A stretch of DNA of 64,000 nucleotides, from assembly GCA_018296165.2 (NCBI GenBank), contig JACKQL020000014.1, forward strand, positions 558,001 through 622,000, written 5' to 3'. The stretch is from Termitomyces sp. T153. Lineage: Eukaryota > Basidiomycota > Agaricomycetes > Agaricales > Lyophyllaceae. The notes beneath the pieces are model-generated. The model made no database searches. It saw only the letters and a list, made by a program, of their open reading frames with translations, and had not been told where the DNA came from. Position numbers and translations under genes: made by a program. Shown in pieces: positions 31,530-42,117 of this stretch. The first letter of the stretch is position 1, and each line of letters begins with the position of its first letter.

Positions 31530-34500
31530 ATGGATGCGGAGCCAGGGTCTGTGATACAGACCGCATCCATTCCTTGCCTTGGAAGGAGCTTGATGGCATT
31601 GGTTGGGACATATGGAGTGAATGGGATGGGAGGAAATGAGGGAAGCAATGAGAGCGAGGAAGAGGAAAGAGATCCACCAGAGTCATATGACGGGATTTTG
31701 AGAAGATTTGCATGGGTAGCACCAAAAAGTGGGGGTCATCGTGTAACAACATGGACAAAACGGGTGTTTGGGGAGAGTGGAAATGGGTTGATCAGGTCGA
31801 CGAGCATGTTGCAAAGACGAACAAAGTACAAACCTGTGGATAGAAAGGTTCGACCAGTTCCAAGCTATATGCCAAACGTGGAGGGACAAGTCTTCCGTCC
31901 TATTATCTTGCCTATATTGTCGCCCCTACCATTAAATCCGCCATACTTGAAGGACTTTGTGTATTCGCCAAAATTATCAAAAGAAAGGCTCGACCAGATC
32001 ATTGATAGGATTCCGACGGGATTTTTGACTGAAAGGGAAAGGGATCTGTTAGTATATGTGGTTGGGAGAAGGGGGGAAGCATTAGCATTTGAAGATTCAG
32101 AAAGAGGAACATTTTCACCAAAGTATTTTGATGACTACGAAATTCCAGTGATCGAACATACTCCCTGGGTACAACAACCGATTCGGATCCCAAAGGCAAT
32201 AGAGAATCAGGTCAGGGAGGCGTTGTTGGAACAAGAAAGAGCGGGGAAGTTTGAAGCATCGACAGCATCGTATAGGTCCAGGATTTTTGCTGTGGCAAAG
32301 AAAAACGGGATCCGAATAGTTCAAGATGTTCAAGAGTTGAATAAAGTAACCATTCGAGATGCGGCCTTACCTCCTCGAGTCGATGACTTTGCAGAAGGAT
32401 TTGTGGGAAGAGTGGTGTATGGGTTGTGTGACCTGTTTGCAGGGTATGATGGGAGACGATTAGCAATGAGGTCAAGACCACTTACAACGTTTGGATGTAT
32501 TCTGGGGGCAAGGCGGGGGACTACTCTGCCGCAGGGAGCAACAAATTCGATGCCAGAGTTCCAAAAGTGTGTTGACCATGTAATACGGGAAGAGAAAGAA
32601 GCGGTACCACCAACTGGGAATGGGTTTGTTGATGATGTAGGGGTAATGGGACCAGGATCGTGGTATGAAAATGAAGAAGTTGGGCCAGGAATAAGAAGAG
32701 CAATTTACGAGTATGCGACGACATTGGATCGGTTTTTTGCGCGGTTTATAGAGGCTGGGATAACGGCGTCAGGGAAGAAGTTAATTTTGGCAACACCGAT
32801 GTTGAATATCGTGGGGACGGTTGTATCTTTAAAAGGGTGGCACTTGGAACAAGGGCTCGTTTCAAGGATTGAGAAATGGCCAAGGCCTCTGGAGGTGACG
32901 GATATTAGATCCTTCTTAGGAACGGCAGGAGTGGGACGGAAATGGATAAGGAATTTTTCGCTGATCGCGAAGCCTCTCACGATGCTGACAAGGGGTCCGG
33001 AAAAGGAATTTTATTTTGGCGAAGAAGAAGAAGAATCGATGGACACATTGAAGAGGCTAATTACCACGGCACCTGTTCTGATTGTGATTGACTATGAAGC
33101 GGCCCAGAAACATGCAAAGACGGAGACATTACAAGAGAAGGATATGGATGGATTAGTTGTGGTGGCGGTGGATTCATGCAAGAATGGGTCTGGGTGGATC
33201 TTGCAGCAATATCGAGGTAAAGAGAAGAAGCCCGCGTTGTTTGGATCGTGCACATTTAACGAGACAGAGTCGAGATATTCCCAACCAAAGTGCGAACTGT
33301 ATGGATTATTTTGAGCGTTGAAAGCGTTGAGGCACAGGGTATGGGGAGTCCATTTCAGGGTGGATGTCGATGCAAAGTTCTTGATGGAAATGATCCAGAA
33401 TCCAGACCTACCAAATGCGCCAATGACTCGATGGATTCTCTACATCACCTTGTTTGATTTTTCCATACATCATGTTCCAGCTCAGTCGCACCAAGGGCCA
33501 GATGGATTGTCGAGAAGGAGAAGGGCTGAAGAAGATTCAGAGGAATCGGATGCGGAGGAGTTCCTGGATCGGTTTGTGGGGTGGGGGTGTGGATCACTTG
33601 TTCGATGTGTGAATAGGGCTTCAACATGGGCTCTTAATGATGAAAGGAAACCAGAGATGGGGATGAAGACCTTCCAGGATTTAGGAATACATATCAGGCG
33701 AACACCATCAACTCCATATGCGGCATATGTTTCGAGCACAATGGCAATGTACATGGCTTTGTTCAAAACGGAGGCGAATACTGGATTAGGGAATTCAAGG
33801 GAAGAGGAATGGAGTTTGATGAATGTCGACAAAGAAAATTATCAAATAAGCTCTCTTCTCGAACGATCGTTACTAAGTTCGACTGCGTCGCTGACTTGTT
33901 TGGGTACAAAGTTGACAAGACGGAAGGATCAGGTACGAAAAGAGGTTGAGGTTCTTTGGGAGGGAGAGGTGGTGACAATGGAAGTATTGGTTTGTGGGGT
34001 GGGTAATGAGGGGCCAATAAAGGAGGAAAAGACAAAACAGGAGGAGGTAGAGGGGGATGAAAGGGAGTTGGTGTGTGCAAAGCACAAGTTCGGAGTGAAG
34101 GATAAGGAACCAGAAGGGATTTGGGTAGAAATTCAGAGGTACTTGGAGGAGTTTGTGGTGCCAGTCAGGTGCAAGACGGAGAGCAAAAGAAAGGCATTTA
34201 TCAAATCAACAAAGAGGTTTTTTGTGTATGACAATCGACTATGGTTAGTGCCGACAAAAGGGAGGCAGCCAAGGTTGGTAGTAGAGGGCAAGGGGAAGAG
34301 GGTGAAGTTGATAGCAGAAGCTCACAACGATGCAGGACACCGAGGACGAGATGCGACGTACAAGACTTTGAGCGACAGATTCTATTGGCCAAACTTATAT
34401 GATGATGTGGCATACTTTGTTCGGTCATGCAACATATGTCAGCTTCAATCTCAAAACAGGCCAAAAGTGGCGTTCTCGCCAACATGGAGTGCAGCTGTAC

Positions 34501-35606
34501 TGCGATATTTTTGCTTGGATACCATTCATATGGGAGATGGACATGGGGGGAAAAAGTATTTGTTGCAAGGGATGGAACCAGCGATAGGTTGGCCGGAAGC
34601 AAGAGCATCAAGAAAAGCTGATTCGGTAGCATGGGGAAGATTCATGTATGAAGATATTATCTGTCGGTTTGGCCATATCCCGGCATTTATCACCGATGGA
34701 GGAAAAGAATTCCTAGGCGCAGCAGAATACGTGTATCGACAATATGGGGTCACAGTGATTGTTTCTTTGCCTTACCATCCGGAGGGAAATGGGATCATCG
34801 AGAGAGGCCACAAAACGTTATGCGATTCGATTCTAAAAGCATGTGGAAGGGACTCCAACAAATGGCCACTTTTTGTGGAGGCTGGGCTTCTGGCTATGCG
34901 GACAACTACGTCTCGGATGACTGGGTATTCACCGTACTTTCTTCTATATGGTCGGCATCCATATTTTGTGTTCGATATTACGGACGTGACTTGGGAGGTT
35001 CTCGACTGGGATAAAGTAACATCGACAGAGGACTTACTAGCAACAAGAATGAGGCAGTTGGTGAGAAGGGATGAGAAACTTGTGGTAGCCTTGGAAAGGC
35101 AGAGGGAGGCTAGGAGAAAATCTGTGGAAGCATTCAACGAAAAGTTCAAAAGGTTTTTATCGACGGGAGAATTCGCAATTGGAACGTGGGTGCTGGTTCA
35201 TGAAACTTGGTTGGAAGGACAGAAGGGACACAAGTTTGCGCTTAGATGGACGGGCCCTTTTATCATCTATCGAAAACTGAAGGATACGACTTATCAGTTA
35301 AGTGAATTGGATGGGACGGTCAGAAGAGAATCGGTTGCGGCAAGTCGATTGAAGATTTTCTATTTCCGAAAGGAGCACCAGACGATCAAGACGGTAAACT
35401 CGGCTACGTATTCTGGGCATGATAAGTTGTACGGGGGAGGGTGGAAACATCGTGTCTATGGAAACCCGGACTTGGAATTCGTCGACGAATGGGGCGTACG
35501 ACGTGACGGACAATTCCAAACTATTGAGGAGGTTAGCCGTTATGAAGCCTCTCCCCTGGCGTACCTGAACGTGGAATGGATGGAGAGGGAGTGCCAACAA
35601 GGATGA
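31530..35606 (+). CDS. pol: Pol polyprotein of the young gypsy element: RT, RNase H, integrase (one internal TGA)
   Basis: The ATG at 31530 lies 2 nt after the gag-pro stop (TGA-AG-ATG), which suggests reinitiation or recoding. RT: FAVAKKNGIRIVQDVQELNK, LPQGATNSMPEFQK and the catalytic GFVDDVGVMGP. RNase H: VVAVDSCKNGSGWIL. A TGA at 33312-33314 interrupts CELYGLF-stop-ALKALRHRVWG; related proteins have Arg there, so CGA-to-TGA is likely. The same frame continues to 35606. Integrase: HHCC zinc site (H...H, then CNICQLQ), catalytic Asp in FCLDTIHMG and ITDGGKEF, catalytic Glu in GNGIIERGHK, then a C-terminal beta domain (WVLVHETWLEGQKG). All catalytic residues are present; only the TGA stands against function. 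Confidence 0.92.
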
Positions 35607-35640
35607 GACGATGAGGTCATCGTCTTAGGACTGCCTAATC

Positions 35641-36528
35641 TGTGGTAGGGCCGAAGGATGTGAAGACGGAAATGGAACGAATCTGGTATACACGAGTACT
35701 AGGAACATATTGTTAGTGGAAGGACGGAAATGGCGAGTACGGACGAAATTGAAGGATGAGGGAGACGGACGGCTGTAGCGAACGGACTATGGATTGAGAA
35801 GAGTCGACTCAAAATTGGCGTTGAAACAGGACAGAAGTCGAAGGAAAGATAGAAGGAAGTAACAACCAGATGACGTCGGGAGGGGCAACAAATCGATTGA
35901 ATGACAAAAGCAAGCTGGAATAAGGTTTGGGATTACGAGACCGACTGTTGGTCTACCTTAAAATCAGGGAGGGATCGCCGATCGCCACATTAAATAACTT
36001 CAGATATAAAAAGGACTACGATACGAAGAATAAAGTAGCTTTTTCCCCCTGTAAAATCGACTCGTTTCTGGTAGACTTTGGAAGATTCTTGACGCTATTC
36101 GCTGCTTGTGTTGACGATAATTCTCGTGGCTTGGTGTTCTGGTTGTTCCGTCTCTCGCTGCTTAGATCGTTGACGGGTCTTCGTGCTCTTGATAAACGAA
36201 TAAGATAACTTTCATCTCGTGGCTTGGTGTTCTGGTCGTTCCGTCTCTCGCTGCTTAGATTGTTGACGGGTCTTCGTGCTCTTGATAAACGAATAAGATA
36301 GCTTTCAACAGACGCCCCTTTTTGATCCCATCAGTCGTTGAAAATCCTCGAGCTTCTGTGCATCCTCTAGTGAACTCTCTGACGGTTCTCATTACAAAGA
36401 CAACTAGTTCCACTGGTGGCGAATACAATTGGCCAATTTACCTCTATCACTGTGTCACTCTTGCATACTAAAGGAGGCTCTTCGACCGCTCGCTATCTCT
36501 TTCTGAGGAGGCGTAAACTCCCTCGACA
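35641..36528 (+). repeat. 3' LTR of the young gypsy element
   Basis: 888 bp, the same length as the 5' LTR and identical wherever compared. Its 93-bp tandem duplication is at 36123-36308. No clear polypurine tract precedes it; 'gaatggatggagagggag' at 35574-35591 is the best purine run nearby. Confidence 0.95.
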
Positions 36529-37278
36529 ACGTAATAAATAGACACTATTTCCTTCTAATATATATTCATTGTAGATGCTACATAGTTTCCAGGTCAGATT
36601 CTAGATGCATCTCGTGCTGACGGAACTATTGTGGCTCTGAAGTGGATTGACATCACAATTGAAACTGACGAGATAACCATTGGAGAGTACTTTTCTTCCG
36701 GTCTCTTGGTGTCAGATCCTAGAAATCATTGTGTACCTATATTGGATGTGATAGAGCTAAAGGAAGGCTCGAATATTGCCTTCATCGTAATGCCCCTTTT
36801 AATGAACACCCAGGCGTACGTACCGTTTACAACCATCAGCAAAGCCGTCAAATTTTTTCGCCTGATATTCGAGGTAGGTAGCTTTTCACTGGCAATTTCC
36901 AAAGATCAAACTTATTTTGATTCCAAGTGCTTACACTTCATGCACGAGCACAACATCATTCACGGGTAATGCGAAACCTTCATTCGAGCGCCATCTGGAC
37001 CTGTTTACGGTTTCTTTTTTTTCATCAGAGATTCCAAATATGACAACGTCATGGGAGACGGGCTAATCTTGTTTGATTCCCCGCCACATCCCTTTGAGCC
37101 TTTCATGAAAAGGGATTTTTCCGGTCCAGCGCCAGACCCCATTACGCAAACGTTACGACCTATCAAATACTACTTTATTGATTTTGGACTTTCCCGTGAA
37201 TATTGGCCAGGAGATACGCCTTATCTCAAAGACGTCCCATGGGGAGGTGACTGGACCGTACCTGAGCATCAAGGACCT

Positions 37279-37725
37279 AAAACAATTTGCGCCACCCCGA
37301 CCCTTTGAGCCCCTTACCAGAGACCTGTTCCTGGAACCGGGGGATCGCAGGTATGCCGCAAAACATGTTGTAGATCTGGACTTTCCAGTGGTCTATCGAG
37401 TTTTGACGAGTCCATCGTGCATCGACCCGGATGACCGGAGAACGTATTTTTAGCCAACTAGGATTTTTGATGATGACATCGAAGCGAGAGACTACTTTGC
37501 TCTATTTGGTCTCTTCTTAGGATCGATGTTTACCGTATGCGTCACAAGTTCGCGCATGAACTCGAACCCTTTGTGAGGCACAATGATATTTTTGAAGCCC
37601 TATAACACCTTGCTCAACACCCCAAAACTCAGGAAAAGACACATCACATACATCAAGGTATGAATAATTGATTACGCTCCCCAGGCAGTAGACATCTACG
37701 GGAAAAGGATCGCAAAGTGCAGGAG
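37279..37725 (-). other. Inverted internal segment of the second kinase-like copy
   Basis: Read on the minus strand, this segment is co-linear with 26855-27305 of the intact kinase gene: CDPFPVDVYCLGSVINYSYLD, the intron, then the exon 5 start and its 3' part. Short inverted repeats mark the original ends in the intact copy: AATTTCGCGCC (near 26853) and GGCGCAAATT (near 27296). Confidence 0.85.
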
Positions 37726-37800
37726 GCATGTTGGATTAAACAAGTATTAAGAATGTTTCAATGGGAACCATTGACTCTGAGGGTGTAAAAGCAAGTAGTA

Positions 37801-38800
37801 GAAATCTTGACTTCATTGAATTGAACTCATTCAGATATAATGTGTGTGTATTCCAAATTTTGGATCAAGCTACGACTGTGTGAGATCCGAAGGTAAATTA
37901 ACGATATTGGCAATATCATGAACAAGGTAGATCGACTGGGTCCAGTAGGATTATGGAAAGATGAGCGCACCCACCGAATACATGGTTGAAGTTCGTACAG
38001 CTCGACAGATTTCAATGTGGTTTCACATCACTAGAACGAACCTCAAAGAGAATTTTGGGTTTGATTGACACGCGGAGATGATATATACGCGGATAATTCC
38101 GTGATGCGCCGGCCCTAACGTCGCCCTGGCTTTAAACATCGTCAGCCAATGGTTGGGATTCTTTGGCCTCACACCCCATTTATGAGTTGACCCACAGTGG
38201 CTTAGGTAGAGGTCAGGCTCGTATACGCTCCTCATTTGAAGCGTCGCTCATTATTTCCTTAGCTACTGCGATGTATGCGGAAGCTTTCCAACGAAGTGGT
38301 AGCACGCCGACGAAAGACTCGTATGATCTTCATTAGCGTACCTCGTCTTGTTCTCTGAATGTTCTCCCTTCTTCATGATAGGGCCTGTTCGTGTTGGTAT
38401 ATGTGGCACCGATCTCGGCGGGCATCGTCATGAATGAATTGTGGTCTCTGGAGTGGCTTACGCTGTTAGGTGCGTCTGGATGTTCTACAGTCATTTTGTC
38501 GCTGTATCAATGGCGTCATAGATGACCGAAAGTTGGCAAGCCGTGAACTTGTCGGGGCAGGATTCTGCGCCATCTGTCCACTTTCTGGGGAATTGATTTC
38601 TGGGAAGTTGGATTGCGGAAGGTGCTTCGGTACACTTCTGATGTTTGAAATTAAATAACCCAGGTCATCCCGTGTATCGTACTCTACTCCTGTCGTCAAG
38701 TTGAAGAGATACAGTTTGATATGCGAAGTTTGTGCAGTCTAAATTGTGTTGTTGTGTCTAAGGAGTACTGTCTAGATGTGGATTTGTACAGGAGAGGCTT
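37801..38800. other. Intergenic; possible alcohol-dehydrogenase relic
   Basis: No intact gene. Near 38386-38440 the plus strand reads VRVGICGTDLGGHRHE, which resembles the GICGTDLH segment of zinc alcohol dehydrogenases. No further match was found, so this is at best a short relic. Confidence 0.3.
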
Positions 38801-39932
38801 CTAACACGAATTGTTCTGTTGTCCAGATGTTCGGAATGTCTCCAGGGCATTCCAGGCTAAACCCGAGACAATACTTTCTAGTGCTATGGCGGTTCCCTGC
38901 TTGTAATCCTTGGCCAAGCCCGCAACGACAAGAAGCGCCGACGCGTTTATCAGGACAAAGTCAAGTATTGGCGCTAGATCCTTGGGAATATTCTTTCCAG
39001 ATGTAAGCAGCCGCTTCAACGTAGCTGCATTCTCTTGTGCATTTCCTCCAGCCACAGTGGAGAGCGGATGCTCCTCCAGACCGAAATCTTCCGGAGTGAG
39101 AGTCATCTCAGTGATTTTTCCGTCCTTCAATTCCCAAGCCCATGTCGGACCAGCACAGCTGATCTCGTCCAACTTCTCATAGCCGCATACGACTAGCGCG
39201 CTCTCAACACCGCCGTCACGTAAAGACTGGGCGAATGTCGGACCAATCTCACGCTCGGCCACACCCAAAACCATTCCCCGCGGCCGAGCGGGGTTGATGA
39301 GAGGGCCGAGGACATTGAACATTGTACGGAAAGGCAGGGCTTTCCTGAAAGGTGCGATGAGGGCGAGCGAGGGATGATAGTGAGGCGCGAGGATGAAAGA
39401 GAAGGGAATGCGGGATATAGGTGTAATACTCCCGGGTTCTGGGGCTTTGAAATGGCAGCCCAATGACTCTAGAAGATCAGCAGATCCCGACAAAGACGTC
39501 GATGCGCGACTACCATGCTATGGACAGGGTCGAAGATAAGATACTTCTAGTACAAATACTTGAGAAACTTACTTTGACTACGCGGGCTCCTGCTCCTGCA
39601 GCGACGATTGCTGCTGTCGTGCTAACGTTGAAGAGGTTATACCCATCGCCCCCTGTGCCAACAATATCGACGATGAAATCGTCCTCGGCATTTTTCACGT
39701 AGGCTTTCAATGCCCTCTCCCGCAAAACTTGGGCAGCTGCCGCTAGTGATTCGGGGCGTCTCTCGACGCGATGAACGTGCAATGCGGTTAGAAAGGCTCC
39801 GATTTGTGACGGCTGGAGGATGTCCGGGGTAAAGAGATGGTTAAGGGCTGCCTGAAGGTCGTCTGCGGTGAAATACTCGGGGGTTTGCACAAGCCTGCTC
39901 AAAAGTGGTTTGAATGAATCGGACGTGTACAT
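38801..39932 (-). CDS. TRP4: Anthranilate phosphoribosyltransferase
   Basis: It transfers phosphoribose from PRPP to anthranilate, the second step of tryptophan synthesis after anthranilate synthase. Model: exon 1 39932-39573, a 55-nt intron 39572-39518 (GTAAGT...CATAG), exon 2 39517-38801; 358 residues, the usual family length. Family motifs are clear: GTGGDG (about 92-97), NVST (about 102-105), and the KHG-R loop formed across the splice junction (VVK|HGSRASTSLSGSADLLESL). FNVLGPLINPARPRG and ENA follow. The first helices (LLSRLVQTPEYFTADDLQAA) are typical. Asn of the usual KHGNR is Ser here. There is no targeting peptide. The ATG at 39932 fits the family N-terminus. Confidence 0.95.
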
Positions 39933-40834
39933 GACGATGAATGCGGGGATAATGAGGCTAATCGTGTCAAGTGGCTTTTAAGGGAATCGGCGATTATGAG
40001 ATTGAAAAATGACCGCTCCCTAAGTAGGCTAGACAGTGATGTTTGCCAATTGTAACTAACCCCCTGATTTCAAGTCACGCCCGATTCACCTCATACGTGT
40101 TGCAAACCAATTGAGGTGAACAAGGAGAAGGACGTTCATCATTAACGTTCGTCTAGAATCCGACCTGCACACTGCACTACCATATGATCGATCCCGGCCT
40201 TGAAAACTACCGGAAGCACCGTATCAGTCCTTCAGCCTCCATGAATCATCCGGCCTTGCAGACCACAAGACGTTGGCAGATACCTCATGCTCAGTAAGAT
40301 TAACCTTGAAGAAATTGACTGCCTTGACCAGCAGATAGTCGGAAAGAGACAAAATCGAGATTGGCTAGATTCTCGTCATTTCTCCGCCTGTGACATAAGT
40401 TACGGAATGAGTAGCTGTGCATGACAACTACATGACCGTGCCTCGTGATGCCCTTATGGGCGATAACGCGTCCAAGAGCATTAAACATATAGCTTTCTGA
40501 TGTTCTTAATTTCACAGCTTGTGCTGGATCAGATACATGTCTTAAGTTACTCAAGCTCTACCAACTTCCCGGTTGTGAAACTTTGCTTAGTGGCCTACTG
40601 TACTTGTACCGCCGGCGTCGGCGCCCTCGCTTTGGAATCAGACGATATCGCCGGTGCATTTTCTGAATTTGAACCTTCTCTGGTTATTATGATTTAAGAA
40701 GAAACCGTTCCTTGGACATCACAGGTTTTTACTTGCATCGCACCTCCCACTCCATATGCTACGGTAAGTTCCTGCCAAACCCCTTGGTCTATTGATCCTA
40801 AGTGCACTTCTGGCTGACGTTATCTATTTTACAG
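39933..40834. promoter_or_regulatory. Divergent intergenic region of TRP4 and the F-box gene, with a 5'-UTR intron
   Basis: It separates TRP4 (minus) from the F-box gene (plus). A GTAAGT at 40764 and a TTACAG ending at 40834 frame a 71-nt intron whose acceptor abuts the F-box ATG. Removing it does not extend the frame, so it would be a 5'-UTR intron. No other gene is seen. Confidence 0.45.
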
Positions 40835-42112
40835 ATGTTTGACAGGAAGAGGAAGTGGGTAATTCATCGGATGGCGTCCAAAAAGACGAGGCAGAATTGT
40901 ACAACGCCTGAGGATGTCTCGTTGGGCCGAACAGTTCATAATTTGCCCCTATTTCCTCCTGAGTTATACAGGAATATCATTGAATGGATCACGGACCGAC
41001 AAGATCTGTGTAATCTGTCCTTGACTTCTCGGATATGCTCTGCAGAAGCACAACGTGCTCTCTATTCCATCGTTGATCTTCCAAAAAATACTCGAGCACC
41101 TGTGCTGTGGGCAGATACCATAGTTCGACATCACCAGAAAGCATTGATGGTCCGCGCCTTGACTCTGCGATTTGACTTGTCATTCATCATTGTTCCCGAC
41201 CTCCTCTTAACATCTCTCCAATCAATTGCTCAGGCGCTCGGGGCGCTACGAAGACTCGACAAACTCGTGCTCATCGGACACCCCCTTGCGATGATGCATC
41301 CCATATACACCTGGATCCTCGATGGGTGCACCGCCAAGTTACGTACATTCCATAACTCAGTATTTCCTTCGTGGGCCATCATTCCTTTCCTATCTCGACA
41401 TTCCCAGATCCGTGAATGGAAACAGACTGGCATGTTCCCAAGGGGCATTATGACGGATACGATGTTACCCCATCTTACAAAGATAGATGCTCATGCATCT
41501 ACCCTGGTCTCTTTCACGACATCACGATCTCTGATACAAGTACGTCTGAGGATCGATGATGGGGACAGGGAAACGGCCCGAGATCTCCTGGCACTTTCCC
41601 TTTTTGGTGCAACATTAACAACCCTCATGGTCGAGGATTCATCGACAACCAATCATCTGAAGCTCGAAGAACTCCTCATTCACCTGGCACAAGCTACGCC
41701 GAATCTTAGAACGCTAGCTTACACTAAGGCATCACCGCACAGTGCACAGGTCAATTATCATCATCAGACCTGTGGAGCTCATCTAACATCCTCTCAGGAT
41801 ATATTTTCTTCGAGCTCCATCGAGAATCTCTCGAAGTTCGAGGTGTTAGAAATTCTGATGCTGCAGCTTCGACGCCAGAAGCTATGCCCAGACAATCATC
41901 ATGTGAGAGCGATTGCCGAACATGCCTTTGACCGATGCCCCTCCCTTCGTTGTGTAGCATTAAAGGACGAAAAGAATTTTTATCTATGCAGACGCCAAGG
42001 CAGTTGCGTGATAGGAGATGACGATGCTTTGTTATCAGACGTCTTGGAGAACGATCCACCTCGGCCTCTCGAATCTACCTATCTAGAGATCCAATCTTCT
42101 TACATCGCGTAA
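40835..42112 (+). CDS. F-box-like protein
   Basis: A single open frame of about 425 residues from ATG 40835 (or ATG 40871, MASKKTRQ). The F-box-like motif is near residues 35-80: LPLFPPELYRNIIEWITD followed by LCNLSLTSRICSAEAQRALY. Such proteins link substrates to SCF ubiquitin ligases through Skp1. The C-terminal part has weak leucine-rich spacing but no named repeat. Large families of such proteins occur in agaricomycetes and their targets are unknown. It ends 53 bp from the stop codon of the convergent sedolisin copy 2. Confidence 0.75.
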   Translation: MFDRKRKWVIHRMASKKTRQNCTTPEDVSLGRTVHNLPLFPPELYRNIIEWITDRQDLCNLSLTSRICSAEAQRALYSIVDLPKNTRAPVLWADTIVRHHQKALMVRALTLRFDLSFIIVPDLLLTSLQSIAQALGALRRLDKLVLIGHPLAMMHPIYTWILDGCTAKLRTFHNSVFPSWAIIPFLSRHSQIREWKQTGMFPRGIMTDTMLPHLTKIDAHASTLVSFTTSRSLIQVRLRIDDGDRETARDLLALSLFGATLTTLMVEDSSTTNHLKLEELLIHLAQATPNLRTLAYTKASPHSAQVNYHHQTCGAHLTSSQDIFSSSSIENLSKFEVLEILMLQLRRQKLCPDNHHVRAIAEHAFDRCPSLRCVALKDEKNFYLCRRQGSCVIGDDDALLSDVLENDPPRPLESTYLEIQSSYIA

Positions 42113-42117
42113 CAGAC

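Larger units (their letters stand above)
28007..36528 (+). mobile_element. Young Ty3/gypsy-type LTR retrotransposon, 8522 bp, 4-bp target duplication
   Basis: Two 888-bp LTRs (28007-28894 and 35641-36528, TGTGG...CGACA) show no difference in any stretch I compared. ACGT flanks both ends (28003-28006 and 36529-36532). Inside are gag-protease and pol (RT, RNase H, integrase) in Ty3 order. CG is plentiful, unlike the old elements. The near-complete frames, the LTR identity and the intact target duplication mean a recent insertion. Each polyprotein has a single in-frame TGA (31384 and 33312). Confidence 0.95.
27837..37800 (+). pseudogene. Second kinase-like copy: split by a retroelement and internally inverted
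   Basis: Left part 27837-28006: GILGGLTP joins straight to KRGYTLRPRYRPEWIPSWLG, with a short deletion and a TAA. The 28007-36528 retroelement then sits exactly at the intron-1 donor. Right part from 36533: intron 1, exon 2 (ALKWIDITIETDEITIG), exon 3 (MHEHNIIHG), then exon 4 through IDFGLSREYWPGD to GGDWTVPEHQGP (37278). From about 37279 to 37725 the sequence is the reverse complement of the exon 4/exon 5 region. At about 37728 the forward sequence resumes ('catgttgg', then 'agaatgtttcaatgg'). The catalytic-loop and DFG codons survive, but the gene cannot be expressed as a whole. Confidence 0.85.

Noticed and set aside
38380..38470. Zinc alcohol dehydrogenase gene
   Set aside because: Only about 15 residues resemble the family; no other exon or motif was found nearby. 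Kept only as a note in the spacer.
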